Assembly (NCBI RefSeq): GCF_001592265.1
Contig: NZ_BCWP01000035.1
Location: forward strand, 1-33,020
DNA from: Curvibacter delicatus NBRC 14919
GTDB lineage: Bacteria; Pseudomonadota; Gammaproteobacteria; Burkholderiales; Burkholderiaceae_C
Length of the DNA: 33,020 bases
Direction: 5' to 3'
The notes beneath the pieces are model-generated. The model worked only from the letters and a program-made list of their open reading frames with translations, had not been told where the DNA came from and searched no databases. The number at the start of each line of letters is the position of its first letter. Position 1 is the first letter of the stretch. Position numbers and translations under genes: made by a program. Below, one piece after another: positions 7,191 through 14,174 of the stretch.

Positions 7191-7231
7191 ATTGTGCGAA
7201 AAAAGCCTTGCTCCTGCTTGATCAATGTCAA
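7191..7231 (-). promoter_or_regulatory. FNR/ANR-type promoter for the cytochrome cluster
   Basis: TTGAT-CAAT-GTCAA at 7218-7231 matches the FNR/ANR consensus TTGAT-N4-ATCAA at nine of ten defined positions. On the minus strand a -10 candidate CACAAT lies at 7196-7191. The predicted start is near 7184, so the box centre falls at about -40.5, essentially the class II FNR activator position. The leader to the ATG at 7162 would be about 22 nt. The box and spacing are read directly from sequence; control by oxygen is inference. Confidence 0.6.
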
Positions 7232-7249
7232 TCCGCCCACGTTCCCTGC

Positions 7250-7278
7250 TTGGTCTTTAGGTCGGCAAGGACTATCCT
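7250..7278 (+). promoter_or_regulatory. Candidate sigma-70 promoter for the glycine-zipper gene
   Basis: TTGGTC (7250-7255), a 17-bp spacer and TATCCT (7273-7278), about 36 bases before the ATG at 7314. The hexamers match consensus only at 3/6 and 4/6. With this start the FNR-type box at 7218-7231 would sit near -60, a position also used by FNR, so the box could serve both directions. Confidence 0.35.
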
Positions 7279-7313
7279 TGGTCGTCAACTTTCACCGTTT
7301 CAGGAGTCGCCTC

Positions 7314-7952
7314 ATGAAAATGCAAACCTTCACGCTGGCCTGTGCCGCTGCACTGGTGTCCTTGTCCTTCGGTGCCACGGCCCAGACGGCCCTGAGCCCC
7401 AAGGCCCAATACGCCGCAGACACCAAAGCGGCCAAGACCCGCTACGACGGCGACCTGAAACTCTGCGCCGACGAGACCTCGTCCAATGCCCGGCTGCAGT
7501 GCCGGCGCGATGCCAAGAGCGAGTACGACAAAGCATTGACCGAGGCCAAGGCCCGAATGTCAACAGCCGCCCCCGCAGCAGCACCAGCCGCTGCGCCGAC
7601 CCCGGTCAGTCAGCCGAGTTGCCCCGACTGCGGCAAGGTGGTGTCCGTCAACGTGACGGAAAAACAGGGCGAAGGCAGCGCCCTTGGTGTGATCGGAGGC
7701 GGTGTCGCGGGTGCACTGCTGGGCCAGCAGGTGGGCCAGGGTGCCGGCAAGGATCTGGCCACGATCGCTGGCGCCGTGGGCGGGGCCTATGCCGGCAAGA
7801 AAATCGAGGAGAAGGTGCGCACCCACAAGGTGTGGACCGTCAACGTGCAGTACGGTGACGGCAGCCGCCGCAGCTTCGAGTTCAGCCAGGACCCTGGCCT
7901 GATCGTCGGTGACAAGGTCCGCAACTCGGGCGACAGCGTCGTTCGCGACTGA
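7314..7952 (+). CDS. Exported glycine-zipper envelope protein
   Basis: A 212-residue protein with a signal peptide (MKMQTFTLACAAALVSLSF, cleavage likely after GATAQ). A charged helical stretch with KAAKTRYDGDLKLCADE follows (~30-85), then an Ala/Pro linker with CPDCGK. A glycine-zipper segment (~125-160: VIGGGVAGALLGQQVGQG, IAGAVGGAYAGKKIEEKV) typical of the 17-kDa surface antigen / OmpA-like family comes next, and a C-terminal beta domain (VWTVNVQYGDGSRRSFEF) ends it. Such proteins insert into or anchor at the outer membrane; the exact role is unknown. No convincing lipobox is seen. The start is fixed by AGGAG 8 nt upstream of the ATG; the frame opens earlier, at 7065, but that region is the divergent promoter. 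It converges with radA. Confidence 0.85.
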   Translation: MKMQTFTLACAAALVSLSFGATAQTALSPKAQYAADTKAAKTRYDGDLKLCADETSSNARLQCRRDAKSEYDKALTEAKARMSTAAPAAAPAAAPTPVSQPSCPDCGKVVSVNVTEKQGEGSALGVIGGGVAGALLGQQVGQGAGKDLATIAGAVGGAYAGKKIEEKVRTHKVWTVNVQYGDGSRRSFEFSQDPGLIVGDKVRNSGDSVVRD

Positions 7953-7970
7953 GTCTGGTCCGCACGCGCC

Positions 7971-9338
7971 TCAGGTGAGTGCGCGCACCACCTCCATGGC
8001 CTCTTCCACTCGTTCCACCGGGTGGATGGTCAGGCCTTCGATGGCTTTCTTCGGCGCATTGGCCTTGGGCACCACCGCCACGCTGAAGCCCAGCTTGGCG
8101 GCCTCCTTCAGCCGTTCCTGACCACGCGGCGCCGGCCGCACCTCGCCGGCCAGCCCCACCTCGCCGAAGGCGATAAAACCCTTGGGCAGCGCCTTGCCAC
8201 GCAAGCTGGAGGTGATGGCCAGCATCACGGCCAGATCCGCGGCCGGCTCGCTGATGCGCACGCCGCCTACCGCATTGACGAACACATCCTGGTCCATGCA
8301 GGCCACACCGGCATGGCGGTGCAGCACCGCCAGCAGCATGGCCAGCCGGTCACGCTCCAGGCCAACGGAGAGGCGCCGCGGTGACGGACCGCCGCTGTCC
8401 ACCAGGGCCTGGATCTCCACCAGCATCGGGCGCGTGCCTTCGAGCGTGACCATGACGCAGCTGCCGGGCACCGGCTCGGCGTGTTGCGACAGAAAGATGG
8501 CGCTCGGATTGGTCACACCCTTGAGGCCTTTTTCCGTCATGGCAAAGACGCCGATCTCATTGACGGCACCGAAGCGGTTCTTGATGGCGCGGATCAGGCG
8601 GAAGCTGGAGTGCGTATCGCCTTCGAAGTACAGCACCGTGTCCACCATGTGCTCCAGCACGCGCGGGCCCGCCAGCGCGCCCTCTTTTGTCACGTGGCCC
8701 ACCAGCACAATGGCCGTACCGCTGGCCTTGGCCGCGCGCGTCAGGTGCGCAGCGCACTCACGCACCTGGGCCACCGAACCCGGTGCCGAAGTGAGCTGCT
8801 CGGAATAGACGGTCTGGATCGAGTCGATCACCGCAATGGCCGGCTGCTGCACCTCCAACGTGGCGAGGATTTTTTCCAGCTGGATCTCGGCCAGCACCTG
8901 CACCTGCGAGCCGTCCAGCCCCAGGCGGCGCGCGCGCAGCGCAACCTGGGCGCCGCTCTCCTCACCCGTCACGTAAAGGGTCTTCTGGCCGGCGCGTTCC
9001 AGCGCGTCGAGCGCCTGCAACAGCAATGTGGACTTCCCGATGCCGGGGTCGCCACCAATCAGCACCACGCCACCTTCAACGATGCCACCGCCCAGCACGC
9101 GGTCCAGTTCGTCCTGGCCGGTGGGTGTGCGATCCACGTCGGTAGCCTCGATGTCGGCCAGCGTCGTCACCTCCGCCGTCTTGGCCAGCGCGGCAAAGCG
9201 GTTCTTGGCCGGCGCCGCGCTCTCGGCGACGGATTCAATCAGGGTGTTCCAGGCATTGCAGTGCGGGCATTTACCCAGCCACTTGGGGCTGGTGCCGCCG
9301 CACTCGTTGCAGGTGTAGATGGTTTTCTCTTTGGCCAT
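7971..9338 (-). CDS. radA: DNA repair protein RadA (branch-migration ATPase)
   Basis: A 455-residue protein of full family length. It has an N-terminal C4 zinc finger (Cys10, Cys13, Cys24, Cys27), a RecA-like ATPase with Walker A GGDPGIGKST (95-104) and Walker B around Asp172 (AVIDSIQT), and the RadA-specific KNRFG motif at 253-257. A C-terminal Lon-protease-like domain follows (VGGVRISEPAADLAVMLAI, FGEVGLAGEVRP). It works in the cytoplasm on recombination intermediates, extending heteroduplex with RecA. A perfect CTGT-N8-ACAG box lies 20 bases before the start codon, which suggests SOS control. In many betaproteobacteria radA follows alr (recalled); here alr is on the same strand but about 15.6 kb away. 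Confidence 0.97.
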   Translation of the reverse strand: MAKEKTIYTCNECGGTSPKWLGKCPHCNAWNTLIESVAESAAPAKNRFAALAKTAEVTTLADIEATDVDRTPTGQDELDRVLGGGIVEGGVVLIGGDPGIGKSTLLLQALDALERAGQKTLYVTGEESGAQVALRARRLGLDGSQVQVLAEIQLEKILATLEVQQPAIAVIDSIQTVYSEQLTSAPGSVAQVRECAAHLTRAAKASGTAIVLVGHVTKEGALAGPRVLEHMVDTVLYFEGDTHSSFRLIRAIKNRFGAVNEIGVFAMTEKGLKGVTNPSAIFLSQHAEPVPGSCVMVTLEGTRPMLVEIQALVDSGGPSPRRLSVGLERDRLAMLLAVLHRHAGVACMDQDVFVNAVGGVRISEPAADLAVMLAITSSLRGKALPKGFIAFGEVGLAGEVRPAPRGQERLKEAAKLGFSVAVVPKANAPKKAIEGLTIHPVERVEEAMEVVRALT

Positions 9339-9358
9339 TGGGTGATGGTACCCGAATA

Positions 9359-9374
9359 CTGTATGAATTCACAG
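9359..9374. promoter_or_regulatory. LexA-type SOS box upstream of radA
   Basis: CTGTATGAATTCACAG is an exact CTGT-N8-ACAG site, the LexA core of beta- and gammaproteobacteria. With flanks it agrees with the 20-base Escherichia coli consensus at 14 positions. It lies 20 bases upstream of the radA ATG, and a weak -10 (TACAGT on the minus strand) overlaps it, so bound LexA would block radA transcription. The match is seen directly; LexA binding is inferred. Confidence 0.65.
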
Positions 9375-9409
9375 ATCGGGTAAATCCGGGCGCACCCAAA
9401 GGACTCAAC

Positions 9410-9425
9410 ATTTAACATGTTAAAT
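9410..9425. promoter_or_regulatory. Perfect 16-bp palindrome, candidate HpaR operator
   Basis: ATTTAACATGTTAAAT at 9410-9425 is its own reverse complement. It ends 22 bases before the hpaR ATG, where the core promoter of the hpa operon should be. This size and symmetry are normal for MarR-family repressors such as HpaR, which usually lets go when an aromatic intermediate of the pathway binds. Autoregulation of hpaR and repression of the whole downstream operon are the likely result. Confidence 0.75.
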
Positions 9426-9447
9426 AAATTGATTCTTTGCCTGCCGC

Positions 9448-9882
9448 ATGTCCACCCCTTTTCGCCACCGCAACCTGCCGCGCCTGCTGCTGCAAGCGCG
9501 CGAAGCTGTGATGACGCACTACCGCCCCGGCCTGCGCGAGCAGGGCCTGAGTGACCAGCAGTGGCGTGTGCTGCGTGTGCTGGGTGAGCACGGCGTGGTG
9601 GAAACCGGCCGCGTGGCGCGCGAGGCCTACATCCTCGGCCCCAGCCTCACCGGCGTACTGACGCGCATGGAACGCGACGGCTTGGTACAACGCGAACGCG
9701 ATCCGGCAGACCAGCGTCGCAGTGTGGTCCGCGCCACGCCCAAGGGCTTGGAACTGGTAACAACCTTGTCACAGTCGATCGGGGCGCATTACCAGCGCCT
9801 GGAACGCAGCCTGGGCAAAGAGAAACTGGGCCAGCTTTATGCGCTGCTGGACGAACTGATTGCCTTGGAGGAACCCGCATGA
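9448..9882 (+). CDS. hpaR: HpaR, MarR-family repressor of homoprotocatechuate degradation
   Basis: A 144-residue MarR-type winged-helix repressor. The family hallmark of HpaR is visible in LPRLLLQAREAVMTHYRP, LSDQQWRVLRVLGEHG, GPSLTGVLTRMERDGLVQR and DQRRSVVRATPKG (recognition helix and wing). It acts in the cytoplasm as a dimer and controls the hpa genes in response to the aromatic substrate or an intermediate. The start is the ATG at 9448; no good ribosome site is seen. Its stop overlaps the hpaG1 start by 4 bp, so regulator and enzymes are translationally linked. It is the first gene of a plus-strand block that runs without a real break to about 22.2 kb. The perfect palindrome at 9410-9425 is its probable operator. 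Confidence 0.93.
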   Translation: MSTPFRHRNLPRLLLQAREAVMTHYRPGLREQGLSDQQWRVLRVLGEHGVVETGRVAREAYILGPSLTGVLTRMERDGLVQRERDPADQRRSVVRATPKGLELVTTLSQSIGAHYQRLERSLGKEKLGQLYALLDELIALEEPA

Positions 9883-10601
9883 GCCCCACACGACCACCCG
9901 ACGGCGCCCGCACTGCAGCCGCTCAGGGCGGTGGTTCCTTCCCTGTGCTCACCGCCGGCACCGTTTATGGCGTGCTGCTCAATTCGCAAGACGAATGGGC
10001 CGCCTGGGCCGGCCAGATGAGCGCGCCGCCCTACAAGACACCGCCGAAAGCACCCGTGCTCTACGTGAAGACCGCCAACACCTGGAGCGCCTGCGGTGCA
10101 GCCATTGCGGTCCCGGCGCACGCGCCGCAGGTCGAGATCGGCGCCAGCCTGGCCTTGGTGATCGGCACGCCCACGCATCAGGTGAGTCCGCAGTCAGCCC
10201 TGCAACACGTGGCCGGTTATGTCCTCGTCAACGACCTGTCGCTGCCGCACGCCAGTTACTACCGCCCACCGGTCAAGTACAAGAACCTGGATGGTTTCCT
10301 CGGTATCGGCCCGCGCTGCGCCACGCCGGCCGAGGTGGGCGACCCGAACCGACTGCAGCTGGAGGTGCGCATCGATGGCCGTCTGCAGCAGACCGTCGAC
10401 CTGGGGCGGATGCTGCGCCCGGCAACGCAGCTGATCACCGACGTCAGCGAGTTCATGACTTTGCGCCACGGCGACGTGCTGTTGCTGGGCCTGGGGGCAC
10501 AACGACCACAGGCCAACGCAGGCCAACGCATCGAGATCCGCGCCCCCGGGCTTGCCACCCTGGGCGTGCTGACGAACACGCTGGTGGAGGAACACCCATG
10601 A
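9879..10601 (+). CDS. hpaG1: HpaG1, OPET decarboxylase / HHDD isomerase subunit 1 (FAH family)
   Basis: A 240-residue fumarylacetoacetate-hydrolase-family protein. It matches the N-terminal half of the bifunctional HpaG enzyme, which decarboxylates 5-oxopent-3-ene-1,2,5-tricarboxylate (OPET) and isomerises the product 2-hydroxyhepta-2,4-dienedioate (HHDD). Recognisable segments are GTVYGVLLNSQDEW at the start of the fold, VEIGASLALVIG (metal-ligand strand), VAGYVLVNDLSLPHASYYRPP, and LITDVSEFMTLRHGDVLLLG near the end. The first ~20 residues are low-complexity. It overlaps hpaR and hpaG2 by 4 bp each. Two separate hpaG genes are used here, instead of the single fused gene of Escherichia coli. 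Confidence 0.9.
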   Translation: MSPTRPPDGARTAAAQGGGSFPVLTAGTVYGVLLNSQDEWAAWAGQMSAPPYKTPPKAPVLYVKTANTWSACGAAIAVPAHAPQVEIGASLALVIGTPTHQVSPQSALQHVAGYVLVNDLSLPHASYYRPPVKYKNLDGFLGIGPRCATPAEVGDPNRLQLEVRIDGRLQQTVDLGRMLRPATQLITDVSEFMTLRHGDVLLLGLGAQRPQANAGQRIEIRAPGLATLGVLTNTLVEEHP

Positions 10602-11353
10602 AACACGCCCGCGTGGCTTATGACGGCACGATTCACGATGCCACCGAAGACCAGGGCCGCCTGCGGCTGGCCGACGGCCGCCTGGTTGACGTCGAGGCCG
10701 TGACCTGGCTGCCACCGCTGGCGCCCGTGCCTTGGCCGCGCACCATCCTCGCGCTCGGCCTGAACTACGCCGACCATGCAAAAGAACTCGCCTTCAAGGC
10801 GCCCGAGGAGCCGTTGGTCTTCATCAAGGGCGAAGGCTCGCTGATCGGTCACCGTGCGCAGACCGTGCGACCGGCTGGTGTCGAGTTCATGCACTACGAA
10901 TGCGAACTGGCGGCGGTGATCGGCAAGACGGCAAAGAAGGTCCTGCGTGACGACGCCTATGACTTTGTGGCCGGCTACACGGTCGCCAACGACTACGCCA
11001 TCCGCGACTACCTGGAGAACTGGTACCGCCCCAACCTGCGCGTGAAGAACCGCGACACATGCACCCCGCTGGGGCCGTGGCTGGTCGAGGCCGCCGATGT
11101 GCCAAACCCCATGGCCCTGGCGCTGCAGACCACGGTCAACGGCCAGGTCACGCAGGCCGGCCACACGCGCGACATGATCTTCGACGTGCCGTACCTCATC
11201 GAGTACTTCAGCAGCTTCATGACCCTGAACCCCGGCGACCTGATCCTGACCGGCACACCCGACGGCGTGGTGGACTGCCGGCCGGGTGATGTGGTCGTCA
11301 CCAGCATCGAAGGCATCGGCGCCCTCGTCAACACCATCCGCTCCGCCCCATGA
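10598..11353 (+). CDS. hpaG2: HpaG2, OPET decarboxylase / HHDD isomerase subunit 2 (FAH family)
   Basis: A 251-residue FAH-family protein that matches the C-terminal half of HpaG. Metal-binding acidic residues are seen in FMHYECELAAVIGK (Glu101 and Glu103) and in NDYAIRDYLENWYRPN (Asp132). GLNYADHAKEL and LTGTPDGV are classic FAH motifs. The frame is open from 9860, but the ATG at 10598 is clearly the start: it overlaps the hpaG1 stop by 4 bp, with GGAGGAA upstream, and the protein then starts like other HpaG2 subunits. Its own stop overlaps hpaE by 4 bp. With HpaG1 it should form the decarboxylase/isomerase complex. Confidence 0.92.
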   Translation: MKHARVAYDGTIHDATEDQGRLRLADGRLVDVEAVTWLPPLAPVPWPRTILALGLNYADHAKELAFKAPEEPLVFIKGEGSLIGHRAQTVRPAGVEFMHYECELAAVIGKTAKKVLRDDAYDFVAGYTVANDYAIRDYLENWYRPNLRVKNRDTCTPLGPWLVEAADVPNPMALALQTTVNGQVTQAGHTRDMIFDVPYLIEYFSSFMTLNPGDLILTGTPDGVVDCRPGDVVVTSIEGIGALVNTIRSAP

Positions 11354-12825
11354 CCACCGTCATCAACCACCTCATCAACGGCCAGCCGGTTGCCGGCACC
11401 GACTACTTCGAAACCGTCAACCCCGCCACGCAGGAGGTGCTGGCCGAGGTCGCGGCCGGTGGTGCCGCCGAAGTGCATGCGGCGGTCGCCGCCGCCAAGG
11501 AAGCCTTCCCCAAGTGGGCTGGCCTGCCCGCGCCCGAGCGCGCCCGGCTGATGCGCAAGCTCGGCGACCTGATCACCGCCCACGTGCCCGAGATTGCGCG
11601 CACCGAAACCGACGACACCGGCCAGGTCATCGCCCAGACCGGCAAACAGCTGATCCCGCGTTCCGGCGACAACTTCCACTACTTCGCCGAGATGTGCACA
11701 CGCGTGGACGGCCACACCTACCCGACGCCCACCCACCTGAACTACACGCTGTTCCACCCGGTCGGCGTCTGCGCGCTGATCTCGCCGTGGAATGTGCCGT
11801 TCATGACCTCCACCTGGAAAGTGGCGCCCTGCCTGGCCTTCGGCAACACCGCCGTACTCAAGATGAGCGAGCTCTCGCCGCTCACCGCCGCCCGACTGGG
11901 TGAACTGGCGCTGGAGGCCGGCATTCCCCGCGGCGTGCTCAACGTGGTGCATGGTTACGGCAAAGAGGCTGGTGAACCGCTCTGTGCCCACCCCGACGTG
12001 CGCGCCATCTCCTTCACCGGCTCCACCGTGACGGGCAACCACATCGTCAAGAGCGCCGGGCTGAAGAAGTTCAGCATGGAACTGGGCGGCAAGAGCCCGT
12101 TCGTGATCTTTGACGACGCCAACCTGGACCGCGCGCTGGATGCCGCGGTGTTCATGATCTTCTCCAACAACGGCGAGCGCTGCACCGCCGGCAGCCGCAT
12201 CCTGGTTCAGCAGAGCATCTACGCCGACTTCGTGCAGAAGTTCACCGAGCGCGCCAAACGCATCACCGTCGGCGACCCGCAGGACGAGAAGACCATCATC
12301 GGCCCCATGATCAGCCGGAACCACCTGGCCAAGGTGCGCAGCTACATCGAGCTCGGCCCGAAAGAAGGCGCCACGCTCGTGTGCGGCGGCCTGGACCGCC
12401 CGAGCTACGCGCCGGCGCTGCCCGATCGTGTGAAGCATGGCAACTACGTCTGGCCCACCGTGTTCGCCGACGTCGACAACCGCATGCGCATCGCGCAGGA
12501 AGAGATCTTCGGCCCGGTGGCCTGCCTGATTCCGTTCAAGGATGAAGCCGATGCGATAGCGAAAGCCAACGACATCCAGTACGGCCTGAGCAGCTACGTC
12601 TGGAGCGAGAACCTCGGCCGCGCGCACCGCGTGGCTGCCGCCATCGAAGCCGGCATGTGCTTCGTCAACAGCCAGAACGTGCGGGACCTGCGCCAGCCCT
12701 TCGGCGGCACGAAGGCCAGCGGCACCGGGCGCGAAGGCGGCACCTGGAGCTACGAGGTGTTTCTCGAACCCAAAAACGTCGCCGTCTCCATGGGTAGCCA
12801 TCACATCCCACACTGGGGAGTCTGA
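11350..12825 (+). CDS. hpaE: 5-carboxymethyl-2-hydroxymuconate semialdehyde dehydrogenase
   Basis: A 491-residue NAD-dependent aldehyde dehydrogenase. It oxidises the semialdehyde ring-cleavage product made by HpaD to 5-carboxymethyl-2-hydroxymuconate. Catalytic residues are seen: Asn148 (SPWNVP), Lys171 and Glu174 (VLKMSELSP), Glu244 (MELGGKSP) and the nucleophile Cys278 (NNGERCTAGSR). The length and the C-terminal FGGTKASGTGREGG match HpaE. It overlaps hpaG2 by 4 bp and ends 2 bases before hpaD. Many ALDH families are alike; the call rests on both sequence pattern and place in the hpa row. Confidence 0.94.
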   Translation: MTTVINHLINGQPVAGTDYFETVNPATQEVLAEVAAGGAAEVHAAVAAAKEAFPKWAGLPAPERARLMRKLGDLITAHVPEIARTETDDTGQVIAQTGKQLIPRSGDNFHYFAEMCTRVDGHTYPTPTHLNYTLFHPVGVCALISPWNVPFMTSTWKVAPCLAFGNTAVLKMSELSPLTAARLGELALEAGIPRGVLNVVHGYGKEAGEPLCAHPDVRAISFTGSTVTGNHIVKSAGLKKFSMELGGKSPFVIFDDANLDRALDAAVFMIFSNNGERCTAGSRILVQQSIYADFVQKFTERAKRITVGDPQDEKTIIGPMISRNHLAKVRSYIELGPKEGATLVCGGLDRPSYAPALPDRVKHGNYVWPTVFADVDNRMRIAQEEIFGPVACLIPFKDEADAIAKANDIQYGLSSYVWSENLGRAHRVAAAIEAGMCFVNSQNVRDLRQPFGGTKASGTGREGGTWSYEVFLEPKNVAVSMGSHHIPHWGV

Positions 12826-12827
12826 CC

Positions 12828-13751
12828 ATGGGCAAGCTCGCTCTCGCCGCCAAGATCACCCACGTACCCTCGATGTACCTGAGCGAGCTGCCGGGCCCGC
12901 GCCAGGGCACGCGGCAGGACGCCATCGACGGCCACCGGGAAATCGGCCGCCGCTGCCGCGAACTGGGCGTGGACACCATCGTGGTGTTCGACACGCACTG
13001 GCTGGTCAACGCGAACTACCACGTGAACTGCGCACCACACTTCAAGGGTCTGTACACCAGCAACGAGCTGCCGCACTTCATCAGCAACCTGCCCTACGAG
13101 TTCCCGGGCAACCCGGCACTCGGCCAGTTGCTGGCCAAGGTGTGCAACGAGCACGGTGTCGAGACCCTGGCCCACCCGGCCACCACGCTGGCGCCCGAGT
13201 ACGGCACGCTGGTGCCGATGCGCTACATGAACGCCGACCAGCACTTCAAGGTGATCTCCGTCTCGGCGCTGTGCCAGGTGCATTACCTGGCCGACAGCGC
13301 GCGGCTGGGCTGGGCCATGCGCCGCGCGGTGGAGGAACACTACGACGGCACCGTGGCGTTCTTTGCCAGCGGCTCCTTGAGCCACCGCTTTGCGCAGAAC
13401 GGGCTGGCACCGGAATACGCCTTCAAGATCTGGAGCCCGCTGCTGGAGCACATGGACCGCGACGTGCTGCGCCTGTGGCAGGCCGGCGACTGGGCCACCT
13501 TTTGCGACATGCTGCCCGAGTACGCCAGCAAGGGCCATGGCGAGGGCTTCATGCACGACACCGCCATACTGCTGGGCGCCCTGGGCTGGTCCGACTACGA
13601 CGGCCGCGCCGAGATCGTCACGCCCTACTTCGGTGCCTCCGGCACCGGCCAGCTCAATGCCGTGTTTCCGGTCACGCCGCAAAGCGGCCAGGCCATTCCG
13701 GCCGCGCAAGCCAGCAACGCCAGCGGCTACCGCGCTTTCCCCAGACTCTGA
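12828..13751 (+). CDS. hpaD: 3,4-dihydroxyphenylacetate (homoprotocatechuate) 2,3-dioxygenase
   Basis: A 307-residue extradiol ring-cleavage dioxygenase of the LigB/type III superfamily. It opens homoprotocatechuate next to the hydroxyl groups with O2 and Fe(II) to give 5-carboxymethyl-2-hydroxymuconate semialdehyde. His12 (KITHVPSMYLSE) and His57 (VVFDTHWLV) are in the positions of the N-terminal metal ligands of this fold. Further conserved segments are LPHFISNLPYEFPGNP, FASGSLSHRF and GHGEGFMHDTA. It is the non-homologous alternative to the vicinal-oxygen-chelate HpaD found in some other bacteria. The start lies 2 bases after hpaE; hpaF follows after 10 bases. Confidence 0.94.
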   Translation: MGKLALAAKITHVPSMYLSELPGPRQGTRQDAIDGHREIGRRCRELGVDTIVVFDTHWLVNANYHVNCAPHFKGLYTSNELPHFISNLPYEFPGNPALGQLLAKVCNEHGVETLAHPATTLAPEYGTLVPMRYMNADQHFKVISVSALCQVHYLADSARLGWAMRRAVEEHYDGTVAFFASGSLSHRFAQNGLAPEYAFKIWSPLLEHMDRDVLRLWQAGDWATFCDMLPEYASKGHGEGFMHDTAILLGALGWSDYDGRAEIVTPYFGASGTGQLNAVFPVTPQSGQAIPAAQASNASGYRAFPRL

Positions 13752-13761
13752 GGACACCACG

Positions 13762-14163
13762 ATGCCGCACCTTGTCATCCTCTACACCGCCAACCTCGAC
13801 CGCGAAACCGACATGACGGCCTTGTGCCGCGAGCTGGCCGACACCATGGTGCAGCAACGCGATGAAACTGGCGAACCGGTCTTCCCCACCGGCGGCACGC
13901 GCGTGCTGGCCTATCCGGCGCCGCACTACGCGGTGGCCGACAGCCAGCGCGACTATGCCTTCGTCTACCTGAACCTGCGCATGGGTTACGGCCGCTCAGA
14001 TGCTATCAAAACAGGAGCTGGTGACGCATTGCTGGCGCGGACAAAAGCCCATTTTGATCCGATATTTTCAAAACGCCACCTCGGCATCACACTGCAGATT
14101 GACGAAGGTGCCGAGGTCTACAACGCCAAACACAGCAACATCCATCCGCTGTTTCCCCATTGA
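13762..14163 (+). CDS. hpaF: 5-carboxymethyl-2-hydroxymuconate delta-isomerase
   Basis: A 133-residue tautomerase-superfamily enzyme that isomerises 5-carboxymethyl-2-hydroxymuconate to OPET. Pro2, the N-terminal base exposed after Met removal, is present (MPHLVILYTANLD). DYAFVYLNLRMGYGRS, GITLQIDE and KHSNIHPLF match the E. coli enzyme as I remember it, with no length change. AGGAC lies about 10 nt upstream of the ATG. Oddity: bases 14001-14058 are AT-richer than the rest and look like a Comamonadaceae short repeat, yet stay in frame (see repeat entry). The stop overlaps the TTG alternative start of hpaH. Confidence 0.92.
   Translation: MPHLVILYTANLDRETDMTALCRELADTMVQQRDETGEPVFPTGGTRVLAYPAPHYAVADSQRDYAFVYLNLRMGYGRSDAIKTGAGDALLARTKAHFDPIFSKRHLGITLQIDEGAEVYNAKHSNIHPLFPH
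14001..14058 (+). repeat. Short dispersed-repeat-like segment inside hpaF
   Basis: Begins TGCTATCAAAACAGGAGCTG and ends AGCCCATTTTGAT. Both ends resemble a ~60-base intergenic repeat that I recall as abundant in Comamonadaceae (a GCTATCAAAA... start, ...GGCC-ATTTTGAT-like end). It shares the 11-base GCTATCAAAAC with the copy at 20173-20230. Here it is within coding sequence and is translated as SDAIKTGAGD...KAHFDPIF. The family alignment shows no insertion, so it would be a sequence replacement or chance likeness, not an added block. Confidence 0.45.
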
Positions 14164-14174
14164 GCGCACACCGC

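Noticed and set aside
11008-12813. Long minus-strand open frame opposite hpaE (about 600 codons)
   Set aside because: It is the antisense shadow of a strongly conserved dehydrogenase in GC-rich DNA; its translation is His/Gly/Val-rich with no family motif.
14001-14058. Repeat insertion that would have lengthened HpaF
   Set aside because: Comparison with the E. coli HpaF sequence as I remember it shows no extra residues, so the segment is not an added block. It is kept only as a repeat-like replacement.
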